In this document: positions 48,500 to 58,157 of the stretch, one piece after another | Position numbering within the stretch: the stretch's first letter is position 1 | How the letters are laid out: each line of letters starts with the position of its first letter | Assembly: GCA_964592425.1 (NCBI GenBank) | Contig: CAZQCG010000018.1 | Coordinates: forward strand, 24,196 to 88,195 | DNA: 64,000 nucleotides | Direction: 5' to 3' | DNA from: Viridilinea sp964592425 | Lineage (GTDB): Bacteria > Chloroflexota > Chloroflexia > Chloroflexales > Chloroflexaceae | Translations under genes and position numbers: made by a program | The notes under the pieces: generated by a model | Databases searched by the model: none | Seen by the model: only the letters and a program-made list of their open reading frames with translations | What the model was told of the DNA's origin: nothing

Positions 48500-49389
48500 T
48501 GGCAAGCGGGAGTGGAGCGCTCTTTGACGCGACCTACTATGCGACAGGATGCGGCAGGCCCTACCAGCGTGACGAGGTCTGGTTGAGCTTTTTCGGTGGA
48601 ATTGCCGAGCGGATCGTCGCCGAGATCGCCCCGGCCAGCGTGCTTGATGCCGGCTGCGCCTACGGCCTGCTGGTGGAAGCCCTGCGCGAGCGTGGTGTTG
48701 CCGCTGAGGGCATCGATCTCTCGGACTATGCGATCAGCCAGGCCCACCCGGCGATCCGTGACGCGCTGCGGGTCGGTTCGGTGGCCGAGCCCTTTGGCCG
48801 GCGCTATGACCTGATCATCTCAATCGAAGTGCTTGAGCATATGCCGCGGGCCGAGGCCGAAGCGGCGGTGGCCCAGTTCTGCCTGCATAGTGATGATGTG
48901 CTCTTCTCCTCCTCGCCGCACGACTACAAAGAGGCGACCCACTTCAACGTCAACCCGCCCGCCTACTGGGCAGCGCTCTTTGCGCGTCATGGGCTGTTCC
49001 ACGACCTTGATTTCGACGCCTCCTTCATCACGCCCTGGGCGATGCGCTTTCGGCGTCGCAATGACCCTGTGCAGCAGGTTGTACGGACTTATGAGCGCCA
49101 GCTGTGGGAATTGCGCCGCGAAAACCACGACCTGCGCGAACTGGCCCTTGAGCAGCGCCACTACCAGGGCGAGGCGCAGGCGGCCCAGGCCGCCCTGGCC
49201 GCACAACAGGCCCAGGCAGAACAACTGGCCACGGCGCTGGCCGAGGCACGGAGCTACGGAGCACGCCTGGAGCATGTCCTGGCCCTCAAGCAGGGCTATA
49301 TCGCCGAGCTTGAGGGCCTGCTGCGGCGGATCGAACATGGCCGCCTGATGCGTATTCTACGCACCTTCAACCAAAGCAAAAAGAGCTAG
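48499..49389 (+). CDS. SAM-dependent methyltransferase with C-terminal coiled coil
   Basis: A 296-residue class I methyltransferase. The SAM-binding motif VLDAGCAYGLLVEALRERG (about 49-67) and acidic EGIDLSDYAI follow the Rossmann pattern; DLIISIEVLEHMP is the post-II motif. The C-terminal ~90 residues are a Gln/Ala/Glu-rich coiled coil (YERQLWELRRENHDLRE and onward). Its coupling to Wzt suggests a chain-terminating methyltransferase like WbdD, where the coiled coil acts as a length ruler; this is inference. ATG 48499 is preferred to the overlapping GTG 48496. Confidence 0.85.
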   Translation: MASGSGALFDATYYATGCGRPYQRDEVWLSFFGGIAERIVAEIAPASVLDAGCAYGLLVEALRERGVAAEGIDLSDYAISQAHPAIRDALRVGSVAEPFGRRYDLIISIEVLEHMPRAEAEAAVAQFCLHSDDVLFSSSPHDYKEATHFNVNPPAYWAALFARHGLFHDLDFDASFITPWAMRFRRRNDPVQQVVRTYERQLWELRRENHDLRELALEQRHYQGEAQAAQAALAAQQAQAEQLATALAEARSYGARLEHVLALKQGYIAELEGLLRRIEHGRLMRILRTFNQSKKS

Positions 49390-49395
49390 CAGCGT

Positions 49396-51261
49396 ATGCA
49401 CCTGCTGATCATCAGCCACGACCGCATCGGCAGCCTGATGGCCGGGCCGGGCATCCGCGCCTGGGAACTGGCTCGCGCCCTGGCCAATGAGCTGCAGGTC
49501 ACGCTCATCGCACCGCAGCCGATTGACCTGGACTGGCCGGGGCTGCACCTCGGCAGCTATGTGTGGGGCGATCCAGCCTCGCTGGCCATCTATACGGCCA
49601 GGGCCGAGGTGATTCTGGCTAATGGCTATGTGCTACAGGCACACCCTGAGCTGGCGACAAATGAGGCGGCGCTGATTCTTGACCTCTACGACCCGACCCT
49701 GCTTGAAAATCTTGAGCTCCTGCGTACGGCACCAGCGGCCCGGCGCAGTGCGCAGACGCAGCAGGACGTGGCCCTGCTTCAGCGCCAGCTGGCGGCGGGC
49801 GACTTCTTTCTCTGCGCTACCGAGCGCCAGCGTGACCTCTACCTGGGCGCTTTGATGGCGGCGGGACGCATCAGCCCCGAGCGCACCGACGATGATCCGC
49901 TCTTGCGCCGACTGATCGAGGTGCTGCCGTTTGGGCTCCCATCCGAGCCAGCGCTGCGCAACGGGCCAGGCTTACGTGCAGCCTTCCCGACGTTTGGCCC
50001 TGATGATCCGATCGTCCTCTGGAGTGGCGGGCTGTGGGACTGGATGGATCCCTTGAGCCTGGTGCAGGCCATGGCCCAGGTGGCCACACAGCTGCCCACC
50101 GCACGGCTCGTCTTTCTGGCAGGCCGCCATCCCGGCGTGGTCGCTGAGCCGCGGGCAGCGGAGCAGGCACGCAGGCTCGCCGCCGAGCTCGGCCTGCTAG
50201 ATCGGCAGATCTTTTTTTATACTGCCTGGGTGCCCTACACCCAGCGGGCGAACTTCCTGCTTGACGCAACGGTTGTGGTATCATTGCACCGTCAACACCT
50301 CGAAACCGCGTATGCTGCGGTACGTTCACGCTTTCTCGATCATCTATGGGCCGGTTTACCCGCCGTGGTCAGTGCCGGCGACACAGCAGCCCGGCTCACC
50401 GAGAAGCATGAACTGGGGCTGGTGGTTGCGCCGCAAGACCCTGCCGCCATCGCCGCAGCGCTGCTTGAACTGCTGAACGACCCCGGGCAGCGAGCTGCAT
50501 GTGCTGCACAAGCCCGCGCCCTGGCCCCTCACTTCGCCTGGCCCACGCTGGTTGGCCCGATCCGCGCCTGGATTGCTGCGCCACGACCGCCACGGGCCGT
50601 TAGCAGAGCAAACCATGTGATGAGAACGCCACCTGAAGCACCCGCACCGCTGGTTGATGCCAGCCGGGTTGAGCGCGGTGCGCTGTTACATGCAACCCGT
50701 AATGCGGCACTTAAGGCACTTGAGCAAGGCTGGCAGCTTGAACGACTGCCCTCCGTCAGCCCAGGACGGCTGGGGCGGCTGCGCTCGCTGCTGCTGGATC
50801 GCCTGGTCTGGCCGCTGTTATACCCACTGCTGGCCCGTCAACAGGAGCAAAACGCTGCCGTCATCCGTGCGCTCTATGCCCAGGCCGAGCAGCTCGATTA
50901 TGTGGGTGGGATCAGTAACCAGGTTCTGCAGGGGCTGATCGACACCCAGCGTCGCCTAAACCAGCTCAGCGAGGAGGTCGAGCAATTGCAGACAGCCCTC
51001 GACCGACTTGAGCAGCGCACCCAGCAGACCGAAGCACAGCTGGCACAACTCGCAGCCGCACGTCAGCAGATCGATGAGCGTCTGGACAACCTGGAGCAGC
51101 AGGCGCTCAGCACACGGCACATGCTAAGCCAGCAGATCCGCGACTTTGCCGAGCAACTGGCCGGGCTCGAAGCTGGCGAGCAGCAGATCCGTGCGCTGTT
51201 ACGCGGGGAGAGCGCACCGCCGCCCACCAGTGTGAACAAACCTGAGGGCAAGCAGCCATGA
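49396..51261 (+). CDS. GT4-type glycosyltransferase with C-terminal coiled-coil region
   Basis: A 621-residue protein. The GT-B fold covers about residues 1-400, beginning HLLIISHDRIGSLMAGPGIR, with LWSGGLWDWMDPLSLVQAM, FLAGRHPG and the donor-site region SRFLDHLWAGLPAVVSAGDTAA. The last ~220 residues are helical with long Gln/Leu/Glu heptads (LSEEVEQLQTALDRLEQRTQ and after), a second coiled coil in this cluster. It probably adds a sugar to the surface glycan at the membrane face. Its TGA overlaps the next ATG. Confidence 0.85.
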   Translation: MHLLIISHDRIGSLMAGPGIRAWELARALANELQVTLIAPQPIDLDWPGLHLGSYVWGDPASLAIYTARAEVILANGYVLQAHPELATNEAALILDLYDPTLLENLELLRTAPAARRSAQTQQDVALLQRQLAAGDFFLCATERQRDLYLGALMAAGRISPERTDDDPLLRRLIEVLPFGLPSEPALRNGPGLRAAFPTFGPDDPIVLWSGGLWDWMDPLSLVQAMAQVATQLPTARLVFLAGRHPGVVAEPRAAEQARRLAAELGLLDRQIFFYTAWVPYTQRANFLLDATVVVSLHRQHLETAYAAVRSRFLDHLWAGLPAVVSAGDTAARLTEKHELGLVVAPQDPAAIAAALLELLNDPGQRAACAAQARALAPHFAWPTLVGPIRAWIAAPRPPRAVSRANHVMRTPPEAPAPLVDASRVERGALLHATRNAALKALEQGWQLERLPSVSPGRLGRLRSLLLDRLVWPLLYPLLARQQEQNAAVIRALYAQAEQLDYVGGISNQVLQGLIDTQRRLNQLSEEVEQLQTALDRLEQRTQQTEAQLAQLAAARQQIDERLDNLEQQALSTRHMLSQQIRDFAEQLAGLEAGEQQIRALLRGESAPPPTSVNKPEGKQP

Positions 51262-52265
51262 AGAGCGCGGTGATTGTGCTGACCTGGAACAGCGGCAGGA
51301 CTGCGATGGCCTGCCTGCGCAGCCTGCAGGCCCTTGCGCCTGCGCCGAGCAGCGTGCTCGTGGTTGACAACGCCTCGCAGGATGGGACAGCCGAAGCGGT
51401 AGCTGCCCATTTTCCCGGCTTCAACTGCATACGCAACGAGCGCAACCTCGGCTTTGCCGGTGGGATGAATCGTGGAATACGCGCCCTCCTGGCCCAGCCC
51501 GATCCACCTGCGCTGATCGTCCTGTTGAACCAGGACACGCAGGTCGATCCCGGCTGGCTGGAGGCCCTTGAGGCACCCTTTGCAGATGAGGAGGTGGGGG
51601 CGGTTGGCTGCAAGATCCGCTATCCTGACGGCACGCTTCAGCATGCCGGAGTAAGCCTGGCTTGGCCACGCGCTGTGGCGCACCACGTCGGCTGGCACGA
51701 GGCCGACGAGGGCCAGCACAATACGCCGCGTGAGCTTGAGCAGCTCAGCTTTGCCGCCGTGGCCCTGCGCAGCACAGCCTTGCAGCGGGTGGGTCTGCTT
51801 GATGAGGGCTATGGCCCGGCCTACTACGAGGATATGGATCTCTGCCTGCGCCTGCGCCGGACAGGCTACAAACTAGTCTACGCGCCAGCCGCAAGCCTTG
51901 TCCACCAGGAGTCGCAGTCAGTCAGCGATGAACTGGTGCGCAGCGCATACTACAACTACGGGCGTATGCGCTACGTATTGAAGCACTATAGCCTGGCTGA
52001 CCTGACTGGCCCCTTTGCCGCAGCCGAGCGTGCGTTTGCGCACGTCCACGCCCGTTATGCCGAAGGGCGAGCGCTGCGTTTTGCCTATCACGAAAACCTG
52101 GCGGGCCTGACAAGCCTGCTGAATGCCCGCCGCGAACTGGAGCCGGATCTGCCCGTCGAGGCGGGTGAATTACTGGCCGGGCTGCTGAGCGAGTTGCGCC
52201 ATGAACTGGCCGCAAGCCTCTATCAGCAGGCCCAGACTTGCGCCGATGGGCTGCAGGCCCTCTGA
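51258..52265 (+). CDS. Family 2 glycosyltransferase
   Basis: A 335-residue GT-A enzyme with SAVIVLTWNSGRTAMACLRSL at the N-terminus, VVDNASQDGT, NERNLGFAGGMNRG, VLLNQDTQVDPGWLEAL and the acceptor-side RVGLLDEGYGPAYYEDMDLCLRLRR. The order matches rhamnosyltransferase-like enzymes and the gene at 8643. ATG 51258 overlaps the previous stop (ATGA), so translation is coupled. Confidence 0.92.
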   Translation: MKSAVIVLTWNSGRTAMACLRSLQALAPAPSSVLVVDNASQDGTAEAVAAHFPGFNCIRNERNLGFAGGMNRGIRALLAQPDPPALIVLLNQDTQVDPGWLEALEAPFADEEVGAVGCKIRYPDGTLQHAGVSLAWPRAVAHHVGWHEADEGQHNTPRELEQLSFAAVALRSTALQRVGLLDEGYGPAYYEDMDLCLRLRRTGYKLVYAPAASLVHQESQSVSDELVRSAYYNYGRMRYVLKHYSLADLTGPFAAAERAFAHVHARYAEGRALRFAYHENLAGLTSLLNARRELEPDLPVEAGELLAGLLSELRHELAASLYQQAQTCADGLQAL

Positions 52266-52269
52266 TACC

Positions 52270-52290
52270 AGTGACGAGTGACGAGTGACG
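52270..52290 (+). repeat. Heptamer tandem repeat (AGTGACG x3) ahead of a start codon
   Basis: Three exact copies of AGTGACG fill the short gap between two glycosyltransferase genes and end 4 nt before ATG 52295. No standard Shine-Dalgarno is present there. Change in unit number would alter the leader but not the frame. Confidence 0.7.
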
Positions 52291-52294
52291 AGCT

Positions 52295-55200
52295 ATGCAT
52301 CACCAGGCGATCCTTGCCGCCGAGTATACCCTGCGCGCCCATACCCCGACTGATCTCCTGCAGGGCGAGGCGCTCATTCTCTCCATCGAGCTGCGCAATA
52401 ACGGGCTCGCCCCCTGGCTGACAAGTGGGCCCTACCCAGTGCGCCTGGGCTACCGTTGGCACAGCAGCGAGGGGCTAGCGGTGGCTGATGGCGGCCGGCT
52501 AGAGTTACCCGGCCCCGTTCCGCCCGGCATGGGCCTGACCCGCGAGCTACGGATCGAGGCCCCGGCAGGGCCTGGAAACTACCGACTAGAGGTCGAACTG
52601 CTGGAGGAGGGGCGGGCCTGGTTCAGCCAACTGGGGGTGGCACCGTTACGCCTGAGCGTGAACTATGCCCCGGTTGATCGACCGCGGGTGGCTATTCTCA
52701 ATGGCAACGTAGTCGCCAACGATGCGGTCGGCAGCCATATTGTAAGCCAGTTGAACAGCCTGCGGGCGGGCGGCTATTATGCCCTGGTGCTGACCGGCTA
52801 TGTTGATGAGCGTCTGCCAGCCGAGGTACGCCGCTCGCTGCATATGCTCGCCCCCGCCATAATCGCCGATCCGCAGGCAAACCACCCGGCAGCGGTGCAT
52901 TTCCGCAAGGCCGACCTGGTGATTGTGAACTATTCGAGCTACTACGACCATGTTGAGCTGATCCGCCAGGTGCGCCGGGGGGTGGTGCTCTTCGATTATC
53001 ACGGGGTAACCCCGCCGGAGCTGTGGGGGCCAGCCTGGCCGGGTTATGATGACCTGGTGCGCGGGCGTGACAACCTGGCCCTGGTGGCCTATGCCGACTA
53101 TGCGGTAGCCCACAGTCGTTTCACCTGCGACGAGCTGGTGGCGACAGGCAAGATCGCGCCGGGGCGGGTTGGGCTGATGCCCTATGCGGTAGTCGATACG
53201 AGCGGCTATGCCGGTGCGCCCGATCCTGAGATGGTTGCGCGTTTGGCACTGGCCGGGCACCATGTGCTGCTCTATGTCGGGCGGATCGCCCGCAACAAGC
53301 GTGTCCACGACCTGGTTGCAGCTCTGCCGGCCATCCTTGCCCGGCAGCCCAACACCTTGCTGCTGCTGGTGGGTGACATTCAGGCCCCGGCCTACCGGGC
53401 CTATGCGGACGAAATTGTCACCCAGGCGTCCAGACTTGGCGTGGCCCACGCCGTGCGCCTGACTGGCCAGGTAGACGATGCGACGCTGGAGAATCTTTAC
53501 CGAGCCTGTGCGATCTTCCTCACCGCCAGCGAGCACGAGGGCTTCTGTATGCCGGTGGTTGAGGCCATGGCCCGTGGGCGTCCGGTGGTAGCTGCCGATG
53601 CCACTGGCACACCCCACACCCTTGGCGAAGCTGGCCTGCTCTTCCCGGTGGGCGACAGTGCGGCCCTGGCAGAGCAGGTGCTGCGCCTGCTGGCAGAGCT
53701 GCCCGCCCCCGGCGACCATAACGACCCGCTGGCGATCCATCACATAGCTGAGGCGACGGAAGAAGATCTAGCCGCCCTGGGTCGGCGCAAGATCGCCATT
53801 GTCACACCGCGTTATGGTTCGCAGATCCTTGGGGGAGCCGAGAGCGGGCTGCGCAGTTGGGCCGAGCAACTGGCGGCGCGGGGCTATACGGTCGAAGCAT
53901 TGAGCACCGGCACGGTTGATATGGCTGACTGGCGGGATCATCTTGCCCCTGGCGTCGAGCACCTGAATGGCGTGACGGTACGGCGCTTCAGTGCAGCGCG
54001 GGTGCAGGTCGCCAGCTTCCATAACCTGCTTCAGCGGCTCAACCGGGGTGAGCAGCCCCGCTACGATGAGGAGCTAAGCTTCATCAGCAACAGCCTGCGG
54101 AGTAACGACCTTGAGCGCTACGTCGCCGAGCATGCCGAGGAGTACGCCTGCCTGATCTATGCGCCCTATCTGTTTGGGACGACCTACTTTCCCGCTCTGG
54201 CTGTGCCCGACAAAGCCATCGTGGTGCCATGTCTACATGATGAACCATCGGCACGTCTGGGCATCTTCCGCGAGTTGTTGGAACGGGTGGCGGGGCTTGC
54301 CTATAATGCGGCCCCTGAAGGCGATCTGGCAGCAACGGCGATGCATGTCGCCAACCCGTACCACTGCGTGCTTGGCTTCGGCTTCGCCGACGACTACGCA
54401 GTGGGTGATGCAGCAGCATTTCGGGCACGCACAGGGCTAGAGGGGCCAGTGTTGCTCTATACTGGGCGGTTAGAACATGCCAAAAACGTACCGCTGTTGG
54501 TTGAATATTTCATACGCTACAAAGAGGATCGCCCAGGCCCACTGAGCCTGGCCCTGTCGGGCAACGGCGATGTGCCGCTACCTGAACGGCCCGATGTGGT
54601 GCGGCTGGGTATGATCGAACGTGACGAGCTGGCTGATGCCTATGCGGCAGCCCTGGCGCTCTGTCAACTCTCGCAGAACGAGAGTTTCTCTATCGTGATT
54701 ATGGAAGCCTGGTTACAGGGGCGACCGGTGATTGTGCATCGTGACTGCGCCGTGACCAGTGACCATGTTACCCGCGCCGAGGGGGGCTATGCCGTTGCCG
54801 ATTATGCTGCCTTTCGTGCGGCAGTCGATGAACTGTTGGAGGATCCGGAGCGCGGCGAAGCGCTTGGGGCCCGCGGGCGAGCTTATGTGCGCACCACCTA
54901 CGCCTGGAGTAGCCTGCTACCACGGATCGAGGCGGCGTTGGCGCGCTTCAGTCGAGCACGTCCACTCTACGCCCGCCTGGCCCAGCGCGGGGTAGCCCGG
55001 GCGCTCGCCTTCACCCGCCAGCGTTTTGCTGATGAGCAACTGCACCTGGCTGAACAGATGCTTGGAGCCGCTAGCTCCAGCCTGCCCGGCCCCGACGAGA
55101 CGCTACTTGCCCAGGCTGCCTTGATTGCCCGGTCAGACTACCAGGTGCAGTCGCGGTTGCCGGTTGTCGGCGGACTGGTGGCATGGGTACGTCGCCAGAT

Positions 55201-55387
55201 CACCGCACATCTGAAAGAGCCCTACCTTGACCCGGTGATTGCCGACCAGCAACATTTTAACCAGCACCTGGTCAGCAGCCTGCTCCCAGCCCTTGAGACG
55301 AGCCGGCGTGAACAACGCCGCCTGCGCGCTGAGCTGGATCTGCTGCGCAGTGAACTGGAACACCTGCGTGAGAGCAAATCCCTGTAA
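52295..55387 (+). CDS. Tandem double GT4 glycosyltransferase with N-terminal Ig-like domain
   Basis: A 1030-residue multidomain protein. Residues ~1-125 form an Ig-like beta domain (LQGEALILSIELRNNGLAPW), similar to Wzt_C-type glycan-binding modules. A first GT-B transferase spans ~130-485 (VLLYVGRIARNKRVHDLV, SEHEGFCMPVVEAMARGRPVV). A second spans ~500-885 (TPRYGSQILGGAESGLRSW, VLLYTGRLEHAKNVPLLVEY, QNESFSIVIMEAWLQGRPV). Helices and a short coiled coil end the chain. Two active-site sets in one chain suggest that it adds two consecutive sugars of the repeat unit. Confidence 0.9.
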   Translation: MHHQAILAAEYTLRAHTPTDLLQGEALILSIELRNNGLAPWLTSGPYPVRLGYRWHSSEGLAVADGGRLELPGPVPPGMGLTRELRIEAPAGPGNYRLEVELLEEGRAWFSQLGVAPLRLSVNYAPVDRPRVAILNGNVVANDAVGSHIVSQLNSLRAGGYYALVLTGYVDERLPAEVRRSLHMLAPAIIADPQANHPAAVHFRKADLVIVNYSSYYDHVELIRQVRRGVVLFDYHGVTPPELWGPAWPGYDDLVRGRDNLALVAYADYAVAHSRFTCDELVATGKIAPGRVGLMPYAVVDTSGYAGAPDPEMVARLALAGHHVLLYVGRIARNKRVHDLVAALPAILARQPNTLLLLVGDIQAPAYRAYADEIVTQASRLGVAHAVRLTGQVDDATLENLYRACAIFLTASEHEGFCMPVVEAMARGRPVVAADATGTPHTLGEAGLLFPVGDSAALAEQVLRLLAELPAPGDHNDPLAIHHIAEATEEDLAALGRRKIAIVTPRYGSQILGGAESGLRSWAEQLAARGYTVEALSTGTVDMADWRDHLAPGVEHLNGVTVRRFSAARVQVASFHNLLQRLNRGEQPRYDEELSFISNSLRSNDLERYVAEHAEEYACLIYAPYLFGTTYFPALAVPDKAIVVPCLHDEPSARLGIFRELLERVAGLAYNAAPEGDLAATAMHVANPYHCVLGFGFADDYAVGDAAAFRARTGLEGPVLLYTGRLEHAKNVPLLVEYFIRYKEDRPGPLSLALSGNGDVPLPERPDVVRLGMIERDELADAYAAALALCQLSQNESFSIVIMEAWLQGRPVIVHRDCAVTSDHVTRAEGGYAVADYAAFRAAVDELLEDPERGEALGARGRAYVRTTYAWSSLLPRIEAALARFSRARPLYARLAQRGVARALAFTRQRFADEQLHLAEQMLGAASSSLPGPDETLLAQAALIARSDYQVQSRLPVVGGLVAWVRRQITAHLKEPYLDPVIADQQHFNQHLVSSLLPALETSRREQRRLRAELDLLRSELEHLRESKSL

Positions 55388-55408
55388 AGCAGAAATTTTT
55401 TCTCTAAT

Positions 55409-57814
55409 ATGATGCGTGTCCCGATCTTATTACGCATGCTTCTGGTGATGGTGATTGTCGGGCTGGTGAGCTGGGCCTACCTTGGCCTGGTGCCCCTGGA
55501 AGTAAGCCAGACTACCCTGGCGGGCAATCTGACCAGCCTGGAGCAGCAAGGGCTTTACCCGCCCGAGGCCACGCCGGATGGCGAGAGCTTTCGCTGGAGC
55601 AGTACGGCCAGTAGAGTTGAGCTACAGGCGCTGGGATCCGGCGCGCATATTCTCAACCTGCGCCTCAGTGCGCCTCACCCCGGCCAGGTTGATGTTCCGG
55701 TGACCCTCCAGCTCAACGCCGGCACACCACTCACGATCACCCTGGACGAGCAGGTACGCGATCTGAGCCTGCTCACATCGGCAGAGGATGTCGTGATTGG
55801 CGATAACGAGTTGCTGATCACCAGTGCAACCTTCTCGCCAACCGAGTACAACAGTCAGAGCCGCCAGCTGGGGGTGGTTCTCTTTGAGCTTGGATGGGAG
55901 CGCGCAGCAGCGGTGCCCTGGCTGCTACCACTACAGATCCTGAGCATCGCAGGCAGTGCCGGACTCCTCTGGCTCTTGCTTGTCCGCGCGGGCATCCCCA
56001 GCCTTCCAAGCCTGGCAAGCGTGGCGCTCTACGTCGTGATTCTGATTGCCACGCGCCATAGTGATACACGCTTCGTATACCGCTGGCATGCGATCATCGT
56101 CAGCCTTGGGCTAGGGGTATGCTTTGGCCTCGGCGCCCTGCTGATCCGACCGGGGAGCCCCGAACGGCTGGCCCCGGTGCGCGACTGGCTGCGCCTGCAC
56201 TGGGCGGCCTTCGTGGGCTACCTCGGCGTCACGCTGCTTATGCTGGCCCCAATGCTGCCGAACTTTACGACGGATATTGCAAGTGTGCCAGGTGACTCGT
56301 ACCAATTTATCTGGAACATGCAATGGTGGAACGATGCCTTGCTCAAAGAGCACGTAACACCTACATTTGTGCCCCAGCTGATGTATCCTGGTGGCTTTGA
56401 GCTGGCCTTTTCGGAGATGACGCCGGCCCATACCCTGCTCGGCATCCCGACGACATGGCTGTTCGGGGCCGTGACAAGCTATAACCTGCTGGTGTTCGGC
56501 TCGTACGTGCTTTCAGGTTTCTTCACCTACCTGCTAGCCCAACGGCTGGGGGCAAGGCGCAGCGCGGCATTTGTGGCCGGGCTGATCTTTGCCTTTACGG
56601 TGCGCCGTTTCTACCAGCATAACGCAGGGCACCTGAACCTGATGAGCACGCAGTGGATCCCGCTCACACTCTACGGCTGGGAGGGTTTGCTCACGCGAAA
56701 ACGACGCTGGGACGGCTTCGTGGCGGGCATGGGCCTGGCGTTGACGACCTGGGCGACCTGGTATTACGGCACGACGATGCCGCCTCTGCTGATGCTCTAC
56801 GCACTCTTCCGCCAGCCGCTGCGCCAGCTACCCGAACTGATCGGAGCCTGGCAGCCGGTGGTGATTATGAGCGCAGTGACGCTAGCCCTGGTGGTACCAG
56901 TGGCCCAACCCTACCTTGAGGTACGCATGAGCGGGGTTGAGCTTAGCCATGGTTTGATTCACCTTGAAGTACACTCCTCACGGCCCGAGGAATATTTCTA
57001 CCCTAACCCCTACAGCCCATTCTGGGGGACATGGGCGCGCCAGATCCACCGCAATGAAGGGGGTGAACACTTTGTGGCAGTGAGCTACACGGCGCTGCTG
57101 CTGGCCCTGGCGGGCATCGGGCTCTGGTGGCGGCGTGAGCGCAGCCTGGTGGTAACCCTGGTAGTGGTGGCACTCAGCACGGTGGTGCTGACCCTGGGGC
57201 CATTTCTCTACCCGCCGTGGGGTGGGCGAATCGCCCTGCCGGCACTCTTTATTTACGAACACGTGCCGGTACTCAACGGCATTCGAGTCTGGAACCGCCT
57301 GGTGATCTACGTCGTGCTCTGCATGGCGATGCTCGGAGCCCTGGCGCTCACTGCGCTGCCGCGGCGCATAGGCCGCCCGGCAGCGGCGGTAAGCGGGCTG
57401 CTGGTACTGATCGAGTGCTTCTCGATCCTGTCGCACAGCACCCCACGCCCACGGCCCCTTGATGCCTGGCTGGCCCAACAGCCGGATCAGGGGGCGCTTA
57501 TTCACATCCCGGTAGGCCCAAGCGGGATACCTGCCTTCTACTCGTTGTACAACGGCAAGCCGATCAATATCTGGAACGGCACCTTCGAGCCGCCGATCTA
57601 CAGCGAGAATGTTGGGGCCTTGCGCAGCTTTCCTAGCCCTGCAGCCCTCGCCGTGTTGGAACGTTGGGGCACGAGCTACGTGGTGGTTGATGAGCGGGCC
57701 TTAAACCAGCTGGTGCCTGACTGGCAGGCCCGCATTGCCGAACTACCCGAACTGAGCCTGGCCTACCGCGAAGGTGGGGCAAGCATCTATCTGCTTGAGC
57801 ATCCGGGTGAGTGA
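55409..57814 (+). CDS. Large GT-C-like membrane protein of the polysaccharide cluster
   Basis: An 801-residue membrane protein. One N-terminal helix precedes a ~140-residue extracytoplasmic beta-rich domain, then about 12 helices, with the loop GDSYQFIWNMQWWNDALL typical of GT-C or YfhO-like proteins, and a soluble C-terminal part (about 690-801). An acidic catalytic residue as in GT-C enzymes could be the Asp of VPGDSYQF, but this is not certain. It is the last plus-strand gene of the cluster and may transfer lipid-linked sugars outside the membrane. Confidence 0.75.
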   Translation: MMRVPILLRMLLVMVIVGLVSWAYLGLVPLEVSQTTLAGNLTSLEQQGLYPPEATPDGESFRWSSTASRVELQALGSGAHILNLRLSAPHPGQVDVPVTLQLNAGTPLTITLDEQVRDLSLLTSAEDVVIGDNELLITSATFSPTEYNSQSRQLGVVLFELGWERAAAVPWLLPLQILSIAGSAGLLWLLLVRAGIPSLPSLASVALYVVILIATRHSDTRFVYRWHAIIVSLGLGVCFGLGALLIRPGSPERLAPVRDWLRLHWAAFVGYLGVTLLMLAPMLPNFTTDIASVPGDSYQFIWNMQWWNDALLKEHVTPTFVPQLMYPGGFELAFSEMTPAHTLLGIPTTWLFGAVTSYNLLVFGSYVLSGFFTYLLAQRLGARRSAAFVAGLIFAFTVRRFYQHNAGHLNLMSTQWIPLTLYGWEGLLTRKRRWDGFVAGMGLALTTWATWYYGTTMPPLLMLYALFRQPLRQLPELIGAWQPVVIMSAVTLALVVPVAQPYLEVRMSGVELSHGLIHLEVHSSRPEEYFYPNPYSPFWGTWARQIHRNEGGEHFVAVSYTALLLALAGIGLWWRRERSLVVTLVVVALSTVVLTLGPFLYPPWGGRIALPALFIYEHVPVLNGIRVWNRLVIYVVLCMAMLGALALTALPRRIGRPAAAVSGLLVLIECFSILSHSTPRPRPLDAWLAQQPDQGALIHIPVGPSGIPAFYSLYNGKPINIWNGTFEPPIYSENVGALRSFPSPAALAVLERWGTSYVVVDERALNQLVPDWQARIAELPELSLAYREGGASIYLLEHPGE

Positions 57815-57916
57815 TGGATCGCCCTGGCAAAGCTGTAGGGACAGCCTGACGGGCTGATGAATTTTAAGCATGAGCTTCAGGTAGACGCGCTCGCCGTGGC
57901 GCTGATGATTTTTCAG

Positions 57917-58003
57917 AATTAAAACGGGTATCCGTTGCATCGGTAGACCTCGCAGGTCTGGCAGACCTGCGAGGTCTGGTTTACCGGCTGTAATTTTTAA
58001 TAA
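57917..58003. repeat. Intergenic hairpin repeat, copy 2
   Basis: The centre is a perfect 16-bp inverted repeat, AGACCTCGCAGGTCTG (57945-57960) with its complement (57962-57977) and one base between. ATTAAAAC and TAATTTTTAAT form the outer edges. It matches, in inverted orientation, the repeat at 60255-60320 on the far side of the FG-GAP gene. Confidence 0.75.
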
Positions 58004-58019
58004 CCACTCCGTAGTCCGT

Positions 58020-58148
58020 CAACGAAGTCTTCTGGCATGCCCGACGAGGCCCGTTCGCTTCGACAGGCTCAGCGAACGGGCGCTGTCGAAGCGAACGGGC
58101 GCTGGCTGAGCCTGTCGAAGCCAGCACCCATACCCGAAAACTTCGTTG
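58020..58148. repeat. Nested inverted repeat with TTCGACAGGCTCAGC-type core
   Basis: The outer ends CAACGAAGTCTTC (58020-58032) and GAAAACTTCGTTG (58136-58148) are inverted with one mismatch. Inside, CCCGTTCGCTTCGACAG (58050-58066) pairs exactly with 58083-58099, and GGCTGAGCCTGTCGAAGCC follows. The core resembles widespread bacterial intergenic repeats. No target duplication is visible. Confidence 0.7.
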
Positions 58149-58157
58149 CCGGAGCAC

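Noticed and set aside
52270..52290. Heptamer repeat as a plasmid or phage iteron
   Set aside because: There are only three units, they lie between two co-directional glycosyltransferase genes, and no replication gene is near.
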